Below are positions 12,178-20,368 of a stretch of 64,000 nucleotides of DNA, in pieces. The notes beneath the pieces were generated by a model. It searched no databases. It saw only the letters and a list, made by a program, of their open reading frames with translations, and had not been told where the DNA came from. A program made the position numbers and the translations under genes. The stretch comes from Massilia sp. CFBP 13721 (lineage in GTDB: Bacteria; Pseudomonadota; Gammaproteobacteria; Burkholderiales; Burkholderiaceae_D): contig NZ_JACYUY010000009.1 of NCBI RefSeq assembly GCF_014842025.1, positions 148,938 to 212,937 of the forward strand, given 5' to 3'. The stretch's first letter is position 1. Every line of letters begins with the position of its first letter.

Positions 12178-13287
12178 TCATTTGCGGCGCATGCGGCGCA
12201 GCTTGGCGGCGTCGACGCGCACGCCCAAGCCCGGCCTGGAGGGCACCTGCAGCCCGAAGTCGCGGTAGACCAGTGGTTCTTCCAGCACTTCCTCGGTCAG
12301 CAGCAAGGGGCCGAACAGTTCGGTGTCCCAGGCCAGCGAGGGGAAGGTGGAACACAGGTGCGCGGTGGCCGCGGTGCCGACGCCGCCCTCGAGCATCGTG
12401 CCGCCGTACAGGCCGATGCCGGCGAGCTGGGCGACGGTGGCGACCTGCTGCGCCGGGAACAGGCCGCCGGACTGGGCGATCTTCACCGCGAAGACGTCGG
12501 CGCCGTCGTTGCGGGCGATCTCGAAGGCATCGAACGGGCCATGCAGCGCCTCGTCGGCCATGACGGCGACGTCGAAACGTGCGGCGAGGCGGCGCAGCGC
12601 GGCGCGGTTGGCGGCCGCCACCGGCTGCTCGACCAGGTCGATGCCGCCTTCCTCCAGCTGGGCGATGCCGCGCACGGCCTCGAGTTCGCTCCAGGCCCCG
12701 TTGACGTCGACCCGCACGCTGGCGCGGTCGCCGAGGGCGCGCTTGATCGCAAGCACGTGCTCGACGTCCTGCTGCAGGCTGCGTGCGCCGATCTTGAGTT
12801 TGAAGATGCGGTGGCGGCGCCGTTCCAGCATGGTCTCGGCTTCCAGGATGTCCTTGGCGGTGTCGCCGCTGGCCAGGGTCCAGGCCACCGGCAGCGTGTC
12901 GCGCACGCGCCCGCCGAGCAGCTCGGAGAGCGGCAGGCCCAGGCGCTGGCCGTGCGCGTCGAGCAGCGCGGTCTCGATGGCGCACTTGGCGAAGCGGTTG
13001 CCCTGGATCGTCTTGCGCAGCTTGTGCATCACGGCGGCGACCCCGGCGGCGTGCATGCCGAGGATGAGCGGCGCGATGTGGGCGTCGACGTTCGCCTTGA
13101 TGCTCTCCGGGCTTTCCTCGCCGTAGTTCAGGCCGCCGATGGTGGTGGCTTCGCCCCAACCTTCGATGCCGTCGTCGCACAGGACGCGCACCAGCACCAG
13201 GGTCTGCGTGTTCATGGTCGCGACCGACAGCTTGTGCGGCCGGATGGTCGGGACGTCGACGAGCGTGGTTTCGATTTCGCGGATCAT
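12178..13287 (-). CDS. catB: Muconate cycloisomerase
   Basis: The product is 369 residues of the enolase superfamily, MLE subgroup. The catalytic KxK reads KLKIG (second lysine about residue 172). The metal ligands lie in RVDVNGAW, LVEQPV and MADEAL, and the C-terminal lysine is in AVKIAQSGG. It cyclises cis,cis-muconate to muconolactone. It is the first gene of the minus-strand cat-ben run and is divergent from catR across about 100 bp. Confidence 0.94.
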   Translation of the reverse strand: MIREIETTLVDVPTIRPHKLSVATMNTQTLVLVRVLCDDGIEGWGEATTIGGLNYGEESPESIKANVDAHIAPLILGMHAAGVAAVMHKLRKTIQGNRFAKCAIETALLDAHGQRLGLPLSELLGGRVRDTLPVAWTLASGDTAKDILEAETMLERRRHRIFKLKIGARSLQQDVEHVLAIKRALGDRASVRVDVNGAWSELEAVRGIAQLEEGGIDLVEQPVAAANRAALRRLAARFDVAVMADEALHGPFDAFEIARNDGADVFAVKIAQSGGLFPAQQVATVAQLAGIGLYGGTMLEGGVGTAATAHLCSTFPSLAWDTELFGPLLLTEEVLEEPLVYRDFGLQVPSRPGLGVRVDAAKLRRMRRK

Positions 13288-13389
13288 ATTCGGTTCGTAT
13301 AATGTGTGAAGACGAATACACGATATGCCCGTTGGCGACCCCGGTCCAACACCGATTTAGTATCACTTCGATACCCTGGAGGTATGAAC
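13288..13389. promoter_or_regulatory. catB-catR divergent control region with a LysR-type dyad
   Basis: This 102-bp gap separates the divergent catB and catR genes. It holds a perfect dyad GTAT-N7-ATAC at 13360-13374, just before the catR ribosome-binding site. A second, looser inverted repeat TTCGT-N13-ACGAA lies at 13294-13316. A TATAAT hexamer at 13298-13303 could be a -10 box towards catR. CatR/CatM/BenM proteins are known to bind ATAC-N7-GTAT-like dyads and respond to cis,cis-muconate. The dyads are seen; their use by CatR is inferred. Confidence 0.5.
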
Positions 13390-14304
13390 ATGGAATTGCG
13401 CCACCTGCGCTATTTCGTCGCCGTTGCCGACGAGAAGAACTTCACGCGCGCGGCCGAGCGCCTGCACATCGCGCAGCCGCCGCTATCGCGCCAGATCCAG
13501 CAGCTCGAAGAAGAGTTGGGTGTGGTGCTGATCGAAAAGGGCTCGCGCCCCTTGCGCCTGACCGAGGCCGGCAAGTTCTTCCACGCGCACGCGCAGGAAC
13601 TGCTGGACAAGGCGGCCGACCTGAAGGCGATGACCCAGCGCGTCGGCAAGATCGACCGCAAGTTCGCGATCGGTTTCGTCGCCTCGACCCTGTATGGCCT
13701 GCTGCCGGAAATCGTGCGGCGCTTTCGCAACCGCTACCAGTCGCTGGAAATCACCTTCCATGAGCTGACCACGATGGAGCAGCTGGAGGCGCTCAAGGAA
13801 GGCCGGATCGACGTCGGTTTCGGCCGCCTGAAAAGCGAGGATTCCGCCATCCGCCGCATCGTGCTGCGCGAGGAAGCGCTGATCGTGGCGCTGCCGGTGG
13901 GCCATCGCCTGAGCACGGTCGACGGTCCGCTCACGCTGTCGCAGGTGGCGCAGGAGACGCTGCTGGTCTACCCCAAGCACCCGCGCCCGAGCTTCGCCGA
14001 CCAGGTGCTGGCGACCTTCAAGGAACGCAACCTGGTGCCGCAAACCGTGCAGGAAGTGCGCGAACTGCAGATCGCCATCGGCCTGGTCGGCGCCGGCCAG
14101 GGCATCGCCGTGGTGCCGCAAAGCCTGCAAGGCATGATCCGCACCGACGTCGTCTACCGCCCGCTCGACGACCTGCGCGCGGTGTCACCGATCATCTTCA
14201 GCACGCGCCACATGGACCGCTCGCCGGAACTGAGCAACATGCTGGAGGTGATCTACGAGATTTACGACGAACTGGGGATCGCGCACGTGAAGCAGGTGTT
14301 GTAG
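13390..14304 (+). CDS. catR: LysR-family regulator of the catechol/benzoate genes
   Basis: The product is 304 residues from the ATG at 13390 (MELRHLRYFVAVADEKNFTRAAERLHIAQPPLSRQIQ), the classic CatR/CatM/BenM start. GGAGGT ends 6 bases before this ATG. The ATG at 13384 directly abuts that site, so it is less likely. The N-terminal helix-turn-helix and the C-terminal inducer-binding domain are complete. The gene is divergent from catB, as in Pseudomonas and Acinetobacter. It is expected to activate the cat-ben run in response to cis,cis-muconate, possibly also benzoate. It is followed by a short inverted-repeat element. Confidence 0.9.
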   Translation: MELRHLRYFVAVADEKNFTRAAERLHIAQPPLSRQIQQLEEELGVVLIEKGSRPLRLTEAGKFFHAHAQELLDKAADLKAMTQRVGKIDRKFAIGFVASTLYGLLPEIVRRFRNRYQSLEITFHELTTMEQLEALKEGRIDVGFGRLKSEDSAIRRIVLREEALIVALPVGHRLSTVDGPLTLSQVAQETLLVYPKHPRPSFADQVLATFKERNLVPQTVQEVRELQIAIGLVGAGQGIAVVPQSLQGMIRTDVVYRPLDDLRAVSPIIFSTRHMDRSPELSNMLEVIYEIYDELGIAHVKQVL

Positions 14305-14315
14305 ACGAATGCGTC

Positions 14316-14501
14316 AGAGCCTATCCCAGTAGACCGGGCGAAGGTGCGAGTGACATGCGCGTAGGCGATGCATGGCAAGCGCGGGCAAGGCGCGAGGATG
14401 GCGCATGGCGGGCCATGAATTTTCCAATGCGCTGACGAGCAACGCAGCACCCCGCTTGTCAGGCGCGCTCGCGGCGACTCCGGGCTACTGGGATAGGCTC
14501 T
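14316..14501. mobile_element. Short inverted-repeat element (MITE-like), 186 bp
   Basis: Perfect 17-bp terminal inverted repeats, AGAGCCTATCCCAGTAG at 14316-14332 and its complement at 14485-14501, bound a 186-bp stretch with no gene. The right end reaches the first base of the stop codon (TTA on plus) of the convergent PhoD-like gene. No clear target-site duplication is seen. The size and terminal repeats fit a non-autonomous transposable element. It also fills the space between two convergent genes and might act in termination. Confidence 0.5.
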
Positions 14502-16480
14502 TAGTGCTTGCGCGCGGGCTGCTCGGCAGCGGTTGAAGGCGATGCATCCTGCTCCGGCGCCAGCATACGGGTCGATGGCCCGCCGTCGGCGTTGTGCTGC
14601 ACGATGCGCAGCGGCCGGCCTTGGGCGTCGAGCCACACCTGGCCGATGCCGGCGCCGTTCCAGACGCGCTCGCCCTGCTGGCGCCGGTCGGGCAGGCGTG
14701 GCGTGATGGCCAGGTCGCGGCGCTGGGTGAACCAGTTCAGCGGCGAGCGCGGCGAGTACAGCCAGCGGTTGAGGCGGTCGAGCCATTCGAGCAGGCGCGG
14801 CGGGAATTCGTTCTTGATGCCGCTGCTGGTGATCTGCCAGATGTGCGGCGTGCTGTCCGACTCGCGCACCTCCACGTCGTACGCGAACGAATAGTGCACG
14901 TCGCCGGACAGGATCACGTAATTGGCCGGGGTGCGCGAATGGCGGAAGATATTGAGCATGCTGCTGGCCGCGCCGCGGTGCGCCATCCAGTTCTCGGCGT
15001 CGACCATCAGGGCCAGGCCGGCGAAGGTGGCCAGCCGCTGCACCACCTCGATCAGCTTGACCCCGAACATCGGCGCCGGCGAGACGATGACGGCGGCGGT
15101 TTCGTCCAGCAGCGCGTGCTGCAGCTCGGTCAGCGATTCCCAATCCATCAGGCCCGACGGATGGCCGGGCCGGCGCCGGTTGCGCCAGCGCCGGGTACGG
15201 GTGTCGAGCACGATCACCGTGGGCTGCGTGCGGACGACGAAATCCCACTGGCGAAAGGACAGCAGGCGCTTGACCAGCGCGTCCTGCAGCGGCGTGTCCA
15301 GGCGATCGTCACGTTGCGCGGTGGCGGCCAGCGCCGTCATGTCGTCCAGCACCGCCGCGAACACGTCGGGGCGGTTGCCCCAGCCCTGGCACAGCATGTA
15401 GGCGATCAGCGCATTGCCGACGATGCGGCGCGAGAACGGGTGCCCGTAGGCGGTGCTTTCCCATTTGGCCGACAGGTTCCAGTCGTCGGTGATGTCGTGG
15501 TCGTCGAAGATCATCAGGGTCTGCACGTGCGCCAGCAGGCGCGCGGCGCGCGGCAGGTCGCGGCGGAAACCGGCCAGCGCTTGTGACTCGCGCCGCCAGC
15601 GCTCGGCGTATTTCGGCGCCAGCGGCGGCGCCGGCGCATCCGCCACCAGCCGCCATGGCAGCGGCGACCAGACCAGCAGGTACATGGCCATCATCTCGGC
15701 CAGGGTCACCAGGTGGTTGTGCGCATTCGCGGTGGTGAAGATCGGCTTTTCGCTGCCGCCGAAGAAGCGGTCGCGCAGCGCGTCGTTGGACCTGAACGCA
15801 GGCAGCAGCTCTTCGCGCCGGTAGTAACTGGCCGGGTGGCGGTAGAGCGCCTCGCTGTCGTCGACCACCGCGCCGTCCAGGCATTCGGCATACAGGCCCA
15901 GGCGCCGGATCAGCGCATGGATCGCCGCCAGCATCGGCCCGGCGACGTCGTCGGCATACACCTGGTCGCCGCACAGCATGAGCATGGCGGGCCGCTCGTC
16001 GGCGCGTTCGAGATGGTCGGCCAGCAGGGCGTCGGCGCGCGCCAGGCCGTCCGGCGCGGGATGATGCGGCTTGCGGCACGAGCCGAACAGGATATTGTCG
16101 CTGCGGCTGCGCAGGACGAAGTTCGGCCGCGTCGCCCCGGCATGCAGCAGATGTGGCGCCCAGTGCGCGATGCCGGCCGCGGTGCCATCGCCTTGCGCGA
16201 CCAGCAGGTCGTACTCGATGAGCGTGTCCTGCGGCAGCGCTTCCGGCAGCACGACGTCGATCAGGTGGACGCAGGCGTGGCGGCCGATGCGCACAACCCG
16301 ACAGTTGCGCGCATCCAGCGCCAGCCGCCGCGGCGCGCCGTCCCCCGGCGCCAATACCAGCGTCAGGTCGAGCTGCGCGCTGCCAACCAGCCACAGCACC
16401 AGGCGGCCCGGTTCGAGGCGGCGCAGGACAGGACCGGCAAGCACGGGCGGCAAGTCCTCGGGAGCGGGAGTCTGGATCAA
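14501..16480 (-). CDS. PhoD-like phosphatase / metallophosphoesterase
   Basis: The product is 659 residues. PhoD-family metal-binding features are visible: FGSCRKPHH, LCGDQVYADDVAGP, FDDHDITDDWNLS, and VILSGDVHYSFAYDV near the C-terminus. These are the usual dinuclear metal ligands of alkaline phosphatase D-like enzymes. There is no clear signal peptide or Tat motif, so it may act in the cytoplasm, unlike classical secreted PhoD. The likely activity is on phosphodiesters or phosphomonoesters; the substrate is unknown. Its stop codon overlaps the end of the adjacent inverted-repeat element by one base. Confidence 0.8.
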   Translation of the reverse strand: MIQTPAPEDLPPVLAGPVLRRLEPGRLVLWLVGSAQLDLTLVLAPGDGAPRRLALDARNCRVVRIGRHACVHLIDVVLPEALPQDTLIEYDLLVAQGDGTAAGIAHWAPHLLHAGATRPNFVLRSRSDNILFGSCRKPHHPAPDGLARADALLADHLERADERPAMLMLCGDQVYADDVAGPMLAAIHALIRRLGLYAECLDGAVVDDSEALYRHPASYYRREELLPAFRSNDALRDRFFGGSEKPIFTTANAHNHLVTLAEMMAMYLLVWSPLPWRLVADAPAPPLAPKYAERWRRESQALAGFRRDLPRAARLLAHVQTLMIFDDHDITDDWNLSAKWESTAYGHPFSRRIVGNALIAYMLCQGWGNRPDVFAAVLDDMTALAATAQRDDRLDTPLQDALVKRLLSFRQWDFVVRTQPTVIVLDTRTRRWRNRRRPGHPSGLMDWESLTELQHALLDETAAVIVSPAPMFGVKLIEVVQRLATFAGLALMVDAENWMAHRGAASSMLNIFRHSRTPANYVILSGDVHYSFAYDVEVRESDSTPHIWQITSSGIKNEFPPRLLEWLDRLNRWLYSPRSPLNWFTQRRDLAITPRLPDRRQQGERVWNGAGIGQVWLDAQGRPLRIVQHNADGGPSTRMLAPEQDASPSTAAEQPARKH

Positions 16481-16665
16481 TCGGGTGCGCTATGCTGGTT
16501 GAGTGAACGAATCAGTGTAGCAGAGGCCTGCCTGGAGATAGGTCTTCAGCCGCTGCACATTCGCGATTGCGCTTTGCTCAACGCCCGCTTTTCGCCGAAG
16601 CAGTCTGTCGATCGTGAAAGAACACGCCGTGGAAATCTTCCTTGGCCAAGGCCTTTTGAGCCTGC

Positions 16666-17133
16666 CTACCTGATGCGGGTAAGCGTCGGCCTCGGCCTGA
16701 ACGCGGTGAACGTGGGGCGCACGTTCGTGACCGCCCCGGTGGTGGAATCGTAGTCGTACGGAACATGCACGTCGATGCCCTCCCACTGAAAGTCCTTTGG
16801 GTTGCGGGTGACAATGGGCATTCTGTAGGTTGCAGCAGTCGCACCGATGATCGCATCAGGCAGCTTTATCCTGGGACCGGTGACGAGGCTTGTACCGCGA
16901 ATCTCGATCGCACGCTCCATCACCATCTGGTCGATCTGGATGACCTGGAACTCGGCCAGCAGCACGTAGAGGATGGGTTTTTCATTCGGTCTGACGATGG
17001 CGCCGGCGAGCAGTTCCATGTAGGTCACTGCACTAATGGCGGGGAAGTCATAGCTGGAAAGCTCGGTGGTCGCCTGCTTGCAGCCACCAAGCATGTCGAT
17101 GAAGATGTTGGTGTCAAACAGGATCAGTGCCAT
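16666..17133 (-). CDS. vapC: PIN-domain ribonuclease toxin, VapC type
   Basis: The product is 155 residues. The PIN-domain acidic residues are in place: D7 (LFDTNIFIDML), E40 (TYMELLAG), D93 (LPDAIIGATA) and D114 (TRNPKDF). These bind Mg/Mn in VapC toxins, which cleave tRNA or other RNA. The last 35 or so residues (VPYDYDSTTGAVTNVRPTF...) extend beyond the usual 120-135. The gene overlaps the upstream antitoxin gene by 10 bases, the standard toxin-antitoxin order. The 185 bp between this gene and the phosphatase gene hold no feature I can support. Confidence 0.85.
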   Translation of the reverse strand: MALILFDTNIFIDMLGGCKQATTELSSYDFPAISAVTYMELLAGAIVRPNEKPILYVLLAEFQVIQIDQMVMERAIEIRGTSLVTGPRIKLPDAIIGATAATYRMPIVTRNPKDFQWEGIDVHVPYDYDSTTGAVTNVRPTFTAFRPRPTLTRIR

Positions 17134-17318
17134 TCAGCCCTCAGTTGCTCCTGGGCCTTGACGCCGTCCAAAGGGATGTCCGTCCGGTCTGCCCACATAC
17201 CCTCTGCTGCCTTCAGCGCAGCCAGGCGGCGCGCGCGCGCCTGGGCCAGCGCTTCTTCGGGACGCGGGGCTGTTTCGATCGATTCGCCGGTCGTGCCTTC
17301 TTTGATGATGGGGTTCAT
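17124..17318 (-). CDS. Antitoxin partner of the PIN toxin
   Basis: The product is 64 residues from the ATG at 17318, which has a strong GGGAGG site 7 bases upstream. An upstream ATG at 17339 is possible but lacks one. The protein is small, charged and helical (RPEEALAQARARRLAALKAAEG), with an acidic/Trp C-terminal stretch (MWADRTDIPLDGVKAQEQLRAEW) like the toxin-wrapping tails of VapB-type antitoxins. No DNA-binding family is certain. The 10-base overlap with vapC supports the assignment. Confidence 0.7.
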   Translation of the reverse strand: MNPIIKEGTTGESIETAPRPEEALAQARARRLAALKAAEGMWADRTDIPLDGVKAQEQLRAEWH

Positions 17319-17557
17319 ATCACACCCTCCCTTGCTCAAATATGGTCAATGCAACCAGTTTAGCGCATTCGCTTCGGACTGTGGTTGTGGCCCCAGGCTG
17401 TGTTGACAAAAGCAGAAGATGCCCGCTGCTATGCTGCTGTTATGGACTGTAGTTGCAGGAGGAAATATCCATGCCACCATGCGATTGCTGTTAAAGGCGT
17501 ATGGCCAAGTCGACGAGACTGCTCCCATCCGGGCAAGCAACAGGTTTCGCAGGCCCC

Positions 17558-18232
17558 CTAAATCGTCCGCTTCAACTCCTGCACCCCACTCCCCTTGCGC
17601 CGGTACAGATCCGGCGCCCGGTGCTGCCCCCCTGTGCGCCGCTCGCCGGTCGGCTCGATGATGTCCTCGTCCAGCACCTTCTTGCGAAACGCGGCGATGT
17701 TGGTCGCCGAACCGGTCACCTGTTCGTACACCGCATGCAGTTCGGGAATCGTGAACGCCGGCGGCAGGAGGAAGGTCAGCAGCGACGAATAGGTCGACTT
17801 GTTGCGCAGGCGGCGAATGGCCATGTCGGCAATGGCATTGTGGTCGAACGGCAGTTGCGGGATGCTGTCGGCCGCCACGAATTCCAGCCCTGCGATACGC
17901 GTTTCGGCGAGCACGCCTTCCGGCACCAGCGAGTAATAGGCGACCGACAGCGACCAGCGGCGCGGGTCGCGCAGGCGGCCGGAGAAGGTGTAGAGCTGCT
18001 CCAGGTAAGGCGGATCGAAGCCGAGCTTGGTGCGCACGACGCGCCGCGCCGCCGCCTGCGCATCCTCGTCCTCGTCCGTATGGATGACGCCGCCCGGCAG
18101 CGCCAGCGCACCGCAATACGGCTCGTCCGGGTTCTTGCGCGTGGCAAGCAGCAGCGACAGGCGCCCTTCCTGGATGGTGAAAAGCGCCACATCGACCAGC
18201 GCCAGCGGGTCTTCATATTGATTCATGATCAT
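17558..18232 (-). CDS. NrtR-like Nudix/winged-helix transcriptional regulator
   Basis: The product is 224 residues. The N-terminal half is a Nudix fold (VDVALFTIQEGRLSLLLATRK...GALALPGGVI). The C-terminal half resembles the winged helix of NrtR-type regulators (FTIPELHAVYEQVTGSATNIAAFRKKVLDEDIIEPTGE), ending in a basic tail (RAPDLYRRKG). The Nudix box is degraded: around residues 64-72 (RVVRTKLGF) the catalytic glutamates are V65, T68 and K69, so hydrolysis is unlikely and a sensor role is favoured. Known NrtR proteins sense ADP-ribose or related nucleotides and control NAD metabolism. The gene is divergent from the J-domain/vWA/PurA-like operon, which it probably controls. The start could also be 18226. 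Confidence 0.75.
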   Translation of the reverse strand: MIMNQYEDPLALVDVALFTIQEGRLSLLLATRKNPDEPYCGALALPGGVIHTDEDEDAQAAARRVVRTKLGFDPPYLEQLYTFSGRLRDPRRWSLSVAYYSLVPEGVLAETRIAGLEFVAADSIPQLPFDHNAIADMAIRRLRNKSTYSSLLTFLLPPAFTIPELHAVYEQVTGSATNIAAFRKKVLDEDIIEPTGERRTGGQHRAPDLYRRKGSGVQELKRTI

Positions 18233-18245
18233 TGTCAGCAGACAT

Positions 18246-18276
18246 TAACGTCAGGATCATACGATAGCTTGACGTA
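18246..18276. promoter_or_regulatory. Inverted repeat between the NrtR-like gene and the J-domain operon
   Basis: The half-sites AACGTCA (18247-18253) and TGACGTA (18270-18276) are separated by 16 bases and match at six of seven paired positions. They lie in the 146-bp gap between the divergent genes and are a candidate operator for the Nudix-type regulator. Downstream, TTGCAT and TACGAT with a 16-base spacer could be a promoter for the plus-strand operon. Both are inferences from one sequence. Confidence 0.3.
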
Positions 18277-18378
18277 GTTGCACACAGGACAGAATTTTCA
18301 TGGTCCAATTTTTGTTTGTTGTTAGTTGCATTTTACGCGAAACATGCTACGATGGCCTTATCGATGGAGGAAACGAGC

Positions 18379-19431
18379 ATGATCACTGACCTTGCAAGCC
18401 TGTCTGCCGCCGCATTGCTGGCGATTCCCGAGGACCAGCCCGAGCGCCTGTTCCAAGGCGGCATCGAGGACGTCAAGAAAGCCTACCGCCTGCTGGCGAT
18501 GCGGTGGCATCCGGACCGCAGTGCCGATGCGGACGCGCTGGCCGTGTTCCAGCATATCGGACGCATGTTCGATCAAGCGGCGGAACGGATTGCGCTCGGC
18601 GACTGGCCCTGCGGCGGCACGCTGCGGTTTGCCGCGATCGATGGCAAGGCCTGGGAGATCAATTACCTGCGCCGCCACCGCTTCGAGCTGGGCGGCATGT
18701 ATGTGGCCGCGAGCGTCGTCGCTTTCGAGGTCGACGCTGCCCATGCCGACCTGGTCGGGCGTGCCGAGCGCACGATCAGGGACCTGCGCTACGCCGACGC
18801 CGGCATGCGCGAACAGATTGCGCGCCACCTGCCGGCCTTCCCTTTCGCCGGCGCCTTCCAGACCGGGACCGCGTATGTCGTCGTCATGCGCAAGGCGCCC
18901 GAGCTCCTGCTGCTGCGCGACGTGCTTGACCACTTCGGCGGGCGCATGGACCCGCGCCACGTCGCCTGGGTGGTCAGCGCGCTCCTGAACCTGTGCTGCT
19001 ATTTCCAGTACGCGGGCATCACCCACAACGCCTTATCGCCCGATACCTGCTTCATCTCGCCGGTCGAACACAGCGTGGCCGTGCTGGGCGGCTGGTGGTA
19101 TGCCGCGCGCAACGGCGAGCGCATGGCCGCGGCGCCGGCACGCACGCTCGAGTGGGCGCCGCACGACCTGCTCGATATGCGGCAGGCCGACATCCGCACC
19201 GACTTGGAGCTGGTACGCGCGATTGGCCGCGAGCTGCTGGGTGACATCAGCGGCATGCGCCTGGCACGGGAAAGCGGCGCCAGGGCCGCCATGACCGATT
19301 GGCTGCGGCTGCCCGCGTCGAACGATCCCATCGAAGAATACCGGACCTGGCGTACCCAGGTCCTGCATGACAGTTTCGGCGCACGTCGCTTCGCCGAACT
19401 GCCGCTCACACAAAGCGATATCTATCAGTGA
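18379..19431 (+). CDS. J-domain protein fused to a kinase-like (pseudokinase) domain
   Basis: The product is 350 residues from the ATG at 18379, preceded by GGAGG. Residues about 25-75 resemble a J domain, with the diagnostic HPD at 44-46 (LLAMRWHPDRSAD). Residues about 160-290 resemble the C-lobe of a protein kinase, but with key residues lost: the HRD-loop equivalent is HNALSPDTCF (216-225), the DFG position reads GGW (237-239), and WAPHDLL with TDLELVRAIG correspond to the APE and following helix. It is probably inactive as a kinase. The J domain could recruit DnaK. It is the first gene of a three-gene unit with the vWA and PurA-like genes. The kinase reading is mine from motif order; the protein is otherwise unrecognised. 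Confidence 0.6.
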   Translation: MITDLASLSAAALLAIPEDQPERLFQGGIEDVKKAYRLLAMRWHPDRSADADALAVFQHIGRMFDQAAERIALGDWPCGGTLRFAAIDGKAWEINYLRRHRFELGGMYVAASVVAFEVDAAHADLVGRAERTIRDLRYADAGMREQIARHLPAFPFAGAFQTGTAYVVVMRKAPELLLLRDVLDHFGGRMDPRHVAWVVSALLNLCCYFQYAGITHNALSPDTCFISPVEHSVAVLGGWWYAARNGERMAAAPARTLEWAPHDLLDMRQADIRTDLELVRAIGRELLGDISGMRLARESGARAAMTDWLRLPASNDPIEEYRTWRTQVLHDSFGARRFAELPLTQSDIYQ

Positions 19432-19451
19432 CATCTATTTAGGAGAACACC

Positions 19452-20366
19452 ATGGGTGGAATGCGTTGGGATGCGGACGACTGGAAACGGGCCTCCAAGG
19501 CGACGGTCGGCAAACGCACCGAAGAAATCTTTACCTCGTCGGGCATGCACCCGACCCTGAATCCGTACGGGGTCAATCGCGAGTCGCGCGACTCGCTCGC
19601 CAATCCGGCGTCGAACGCGATCATCATCGCGCTGGACGTGACCGGCTCGATGGGCGTGATCGCCGACACGATGGCGCGCGAGGGACTGGGCACGCTGGTC
19701 GAGGAAATCCTCAAGCGCAAACCGGTGTCCGATCCGCACATCCTCGCCTGCGGCGTCGGCGACTCCTACTGCGACGCGGCGCCGCTGCAGACCACGCAGT
19801 TCGAAGCCGATATCCGCATCGCCGACCAGCTCAAGATGATCTGGCTGGAGAAAGGCGGCGGCGGCAACAGCCATGAGGGCTATCACCTGCCCTGGTATTT
19901 CGCCGCCCAGCACACGCAGATCGACTGCTTCGAAAAGCGCAACAAGAAGGGCTACCTGTTCACCGTCGGCGACGAGGAACCGCCGGAAGAACTGCTGGCC
20001 TCGCACGCGCGGGCCGTCTTCGGCGACTCGCTGCAGCGCGACCTGTCGGTGCATGAACTGCTGACGCTGGTCTCGCGCATGTACCACGTGTTCCACGTCG
20101 TGGTCGAGGAAGGCAACCATGCGCGCGCCTACCTGCCGAAGGTGCTGAAGAAGTGGAACGCCCTGCTCGGGCAGCGCGTGCTGCGGCTCAAAGATTACCG
20201 CCGGCTGGCCGAAGTCGTGGTCTCGGCGATCGAAGTCAACGAGGGGCGCGACCGCGACACGGTGGCGAAGAGCTGGTCGGGCGACACCTCGGTGGTGGTC
20301 GCGCATGCGCTCGGGGCGCTGCCGGCCAGCCCGGCCAGGAAACTGCTCGGCCTGGTGCGGTTCTGA
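19452..20366 (+). CDS. vWA-like protein with MIDAS motif
   Basis: The product is 304 residues. After an N-terminal segment with RMHPTLNPYG-like spacing, a von Willebrand A-type strand (NAIIIALDVTGSMG) carries the DxTxS metal-adhesion motif at residues 62-66. Later strands (ILACGVGDSY, KKGYLFTVGDEEPPE) fit the fold. There is no signal peptide or membrane segment, so it is a cytoplasmic metal-binding scaffold. It lies 20 bp after the J-domain gene with an AGGAGA ribosome site, and 2 bp before the PurA-like gene. No MoxR ATPase gene is adjacent, unlike many bacterial vWA loci. Its partner is probably one of the operon's other proteins. Confidence 0.7.
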   Translation: MGGMRWDADDWKRASKATVGKRTEEIFTSSGMHPTLNPYGVNRESRDSLANPASNAIIIALDVTGSMGVIADTMAREGLGTLVEEILKRKPVSDPHILACGVGDSYCDAAPLQTTQFEADIRIADQLKMIWLEKGGGGNSHEGYHLPWYFAAQHTQIDCFEKRNKKGYLFTVGDEEPPEELLASHARAVFGDSLQRDLSVHELLTLVSRMYHVFHVVVEEGNHARAYLPKVLKKWNALLGQRVLRLKDYRRLAEVVVSAIEVNEGRDRDTVAKSWSGDTSVVVAHALGALPASPARKLLGLVRF

Positions 20367-20368
20367 CG

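Noticed and set aside
14305..14500. A small gene between catR and the phosphatase
   Set aside because: No open frame with a ribosome site exists there; the stretch is better explained by the inverted-repeat element.
16490..16786. Short minus-strand frames between the phosphatase and PIN genes
   Set aside because: They overlap the PIN toxin gene in other frames and show no ribosome site or recognisable domain.
19452..20366. vWA-MoxR-VMAP ternary conflict system
   Set aside because: No MoxR AAA+ ATPase or VMAP-like gene is adjacent, so only the vWA part would match.
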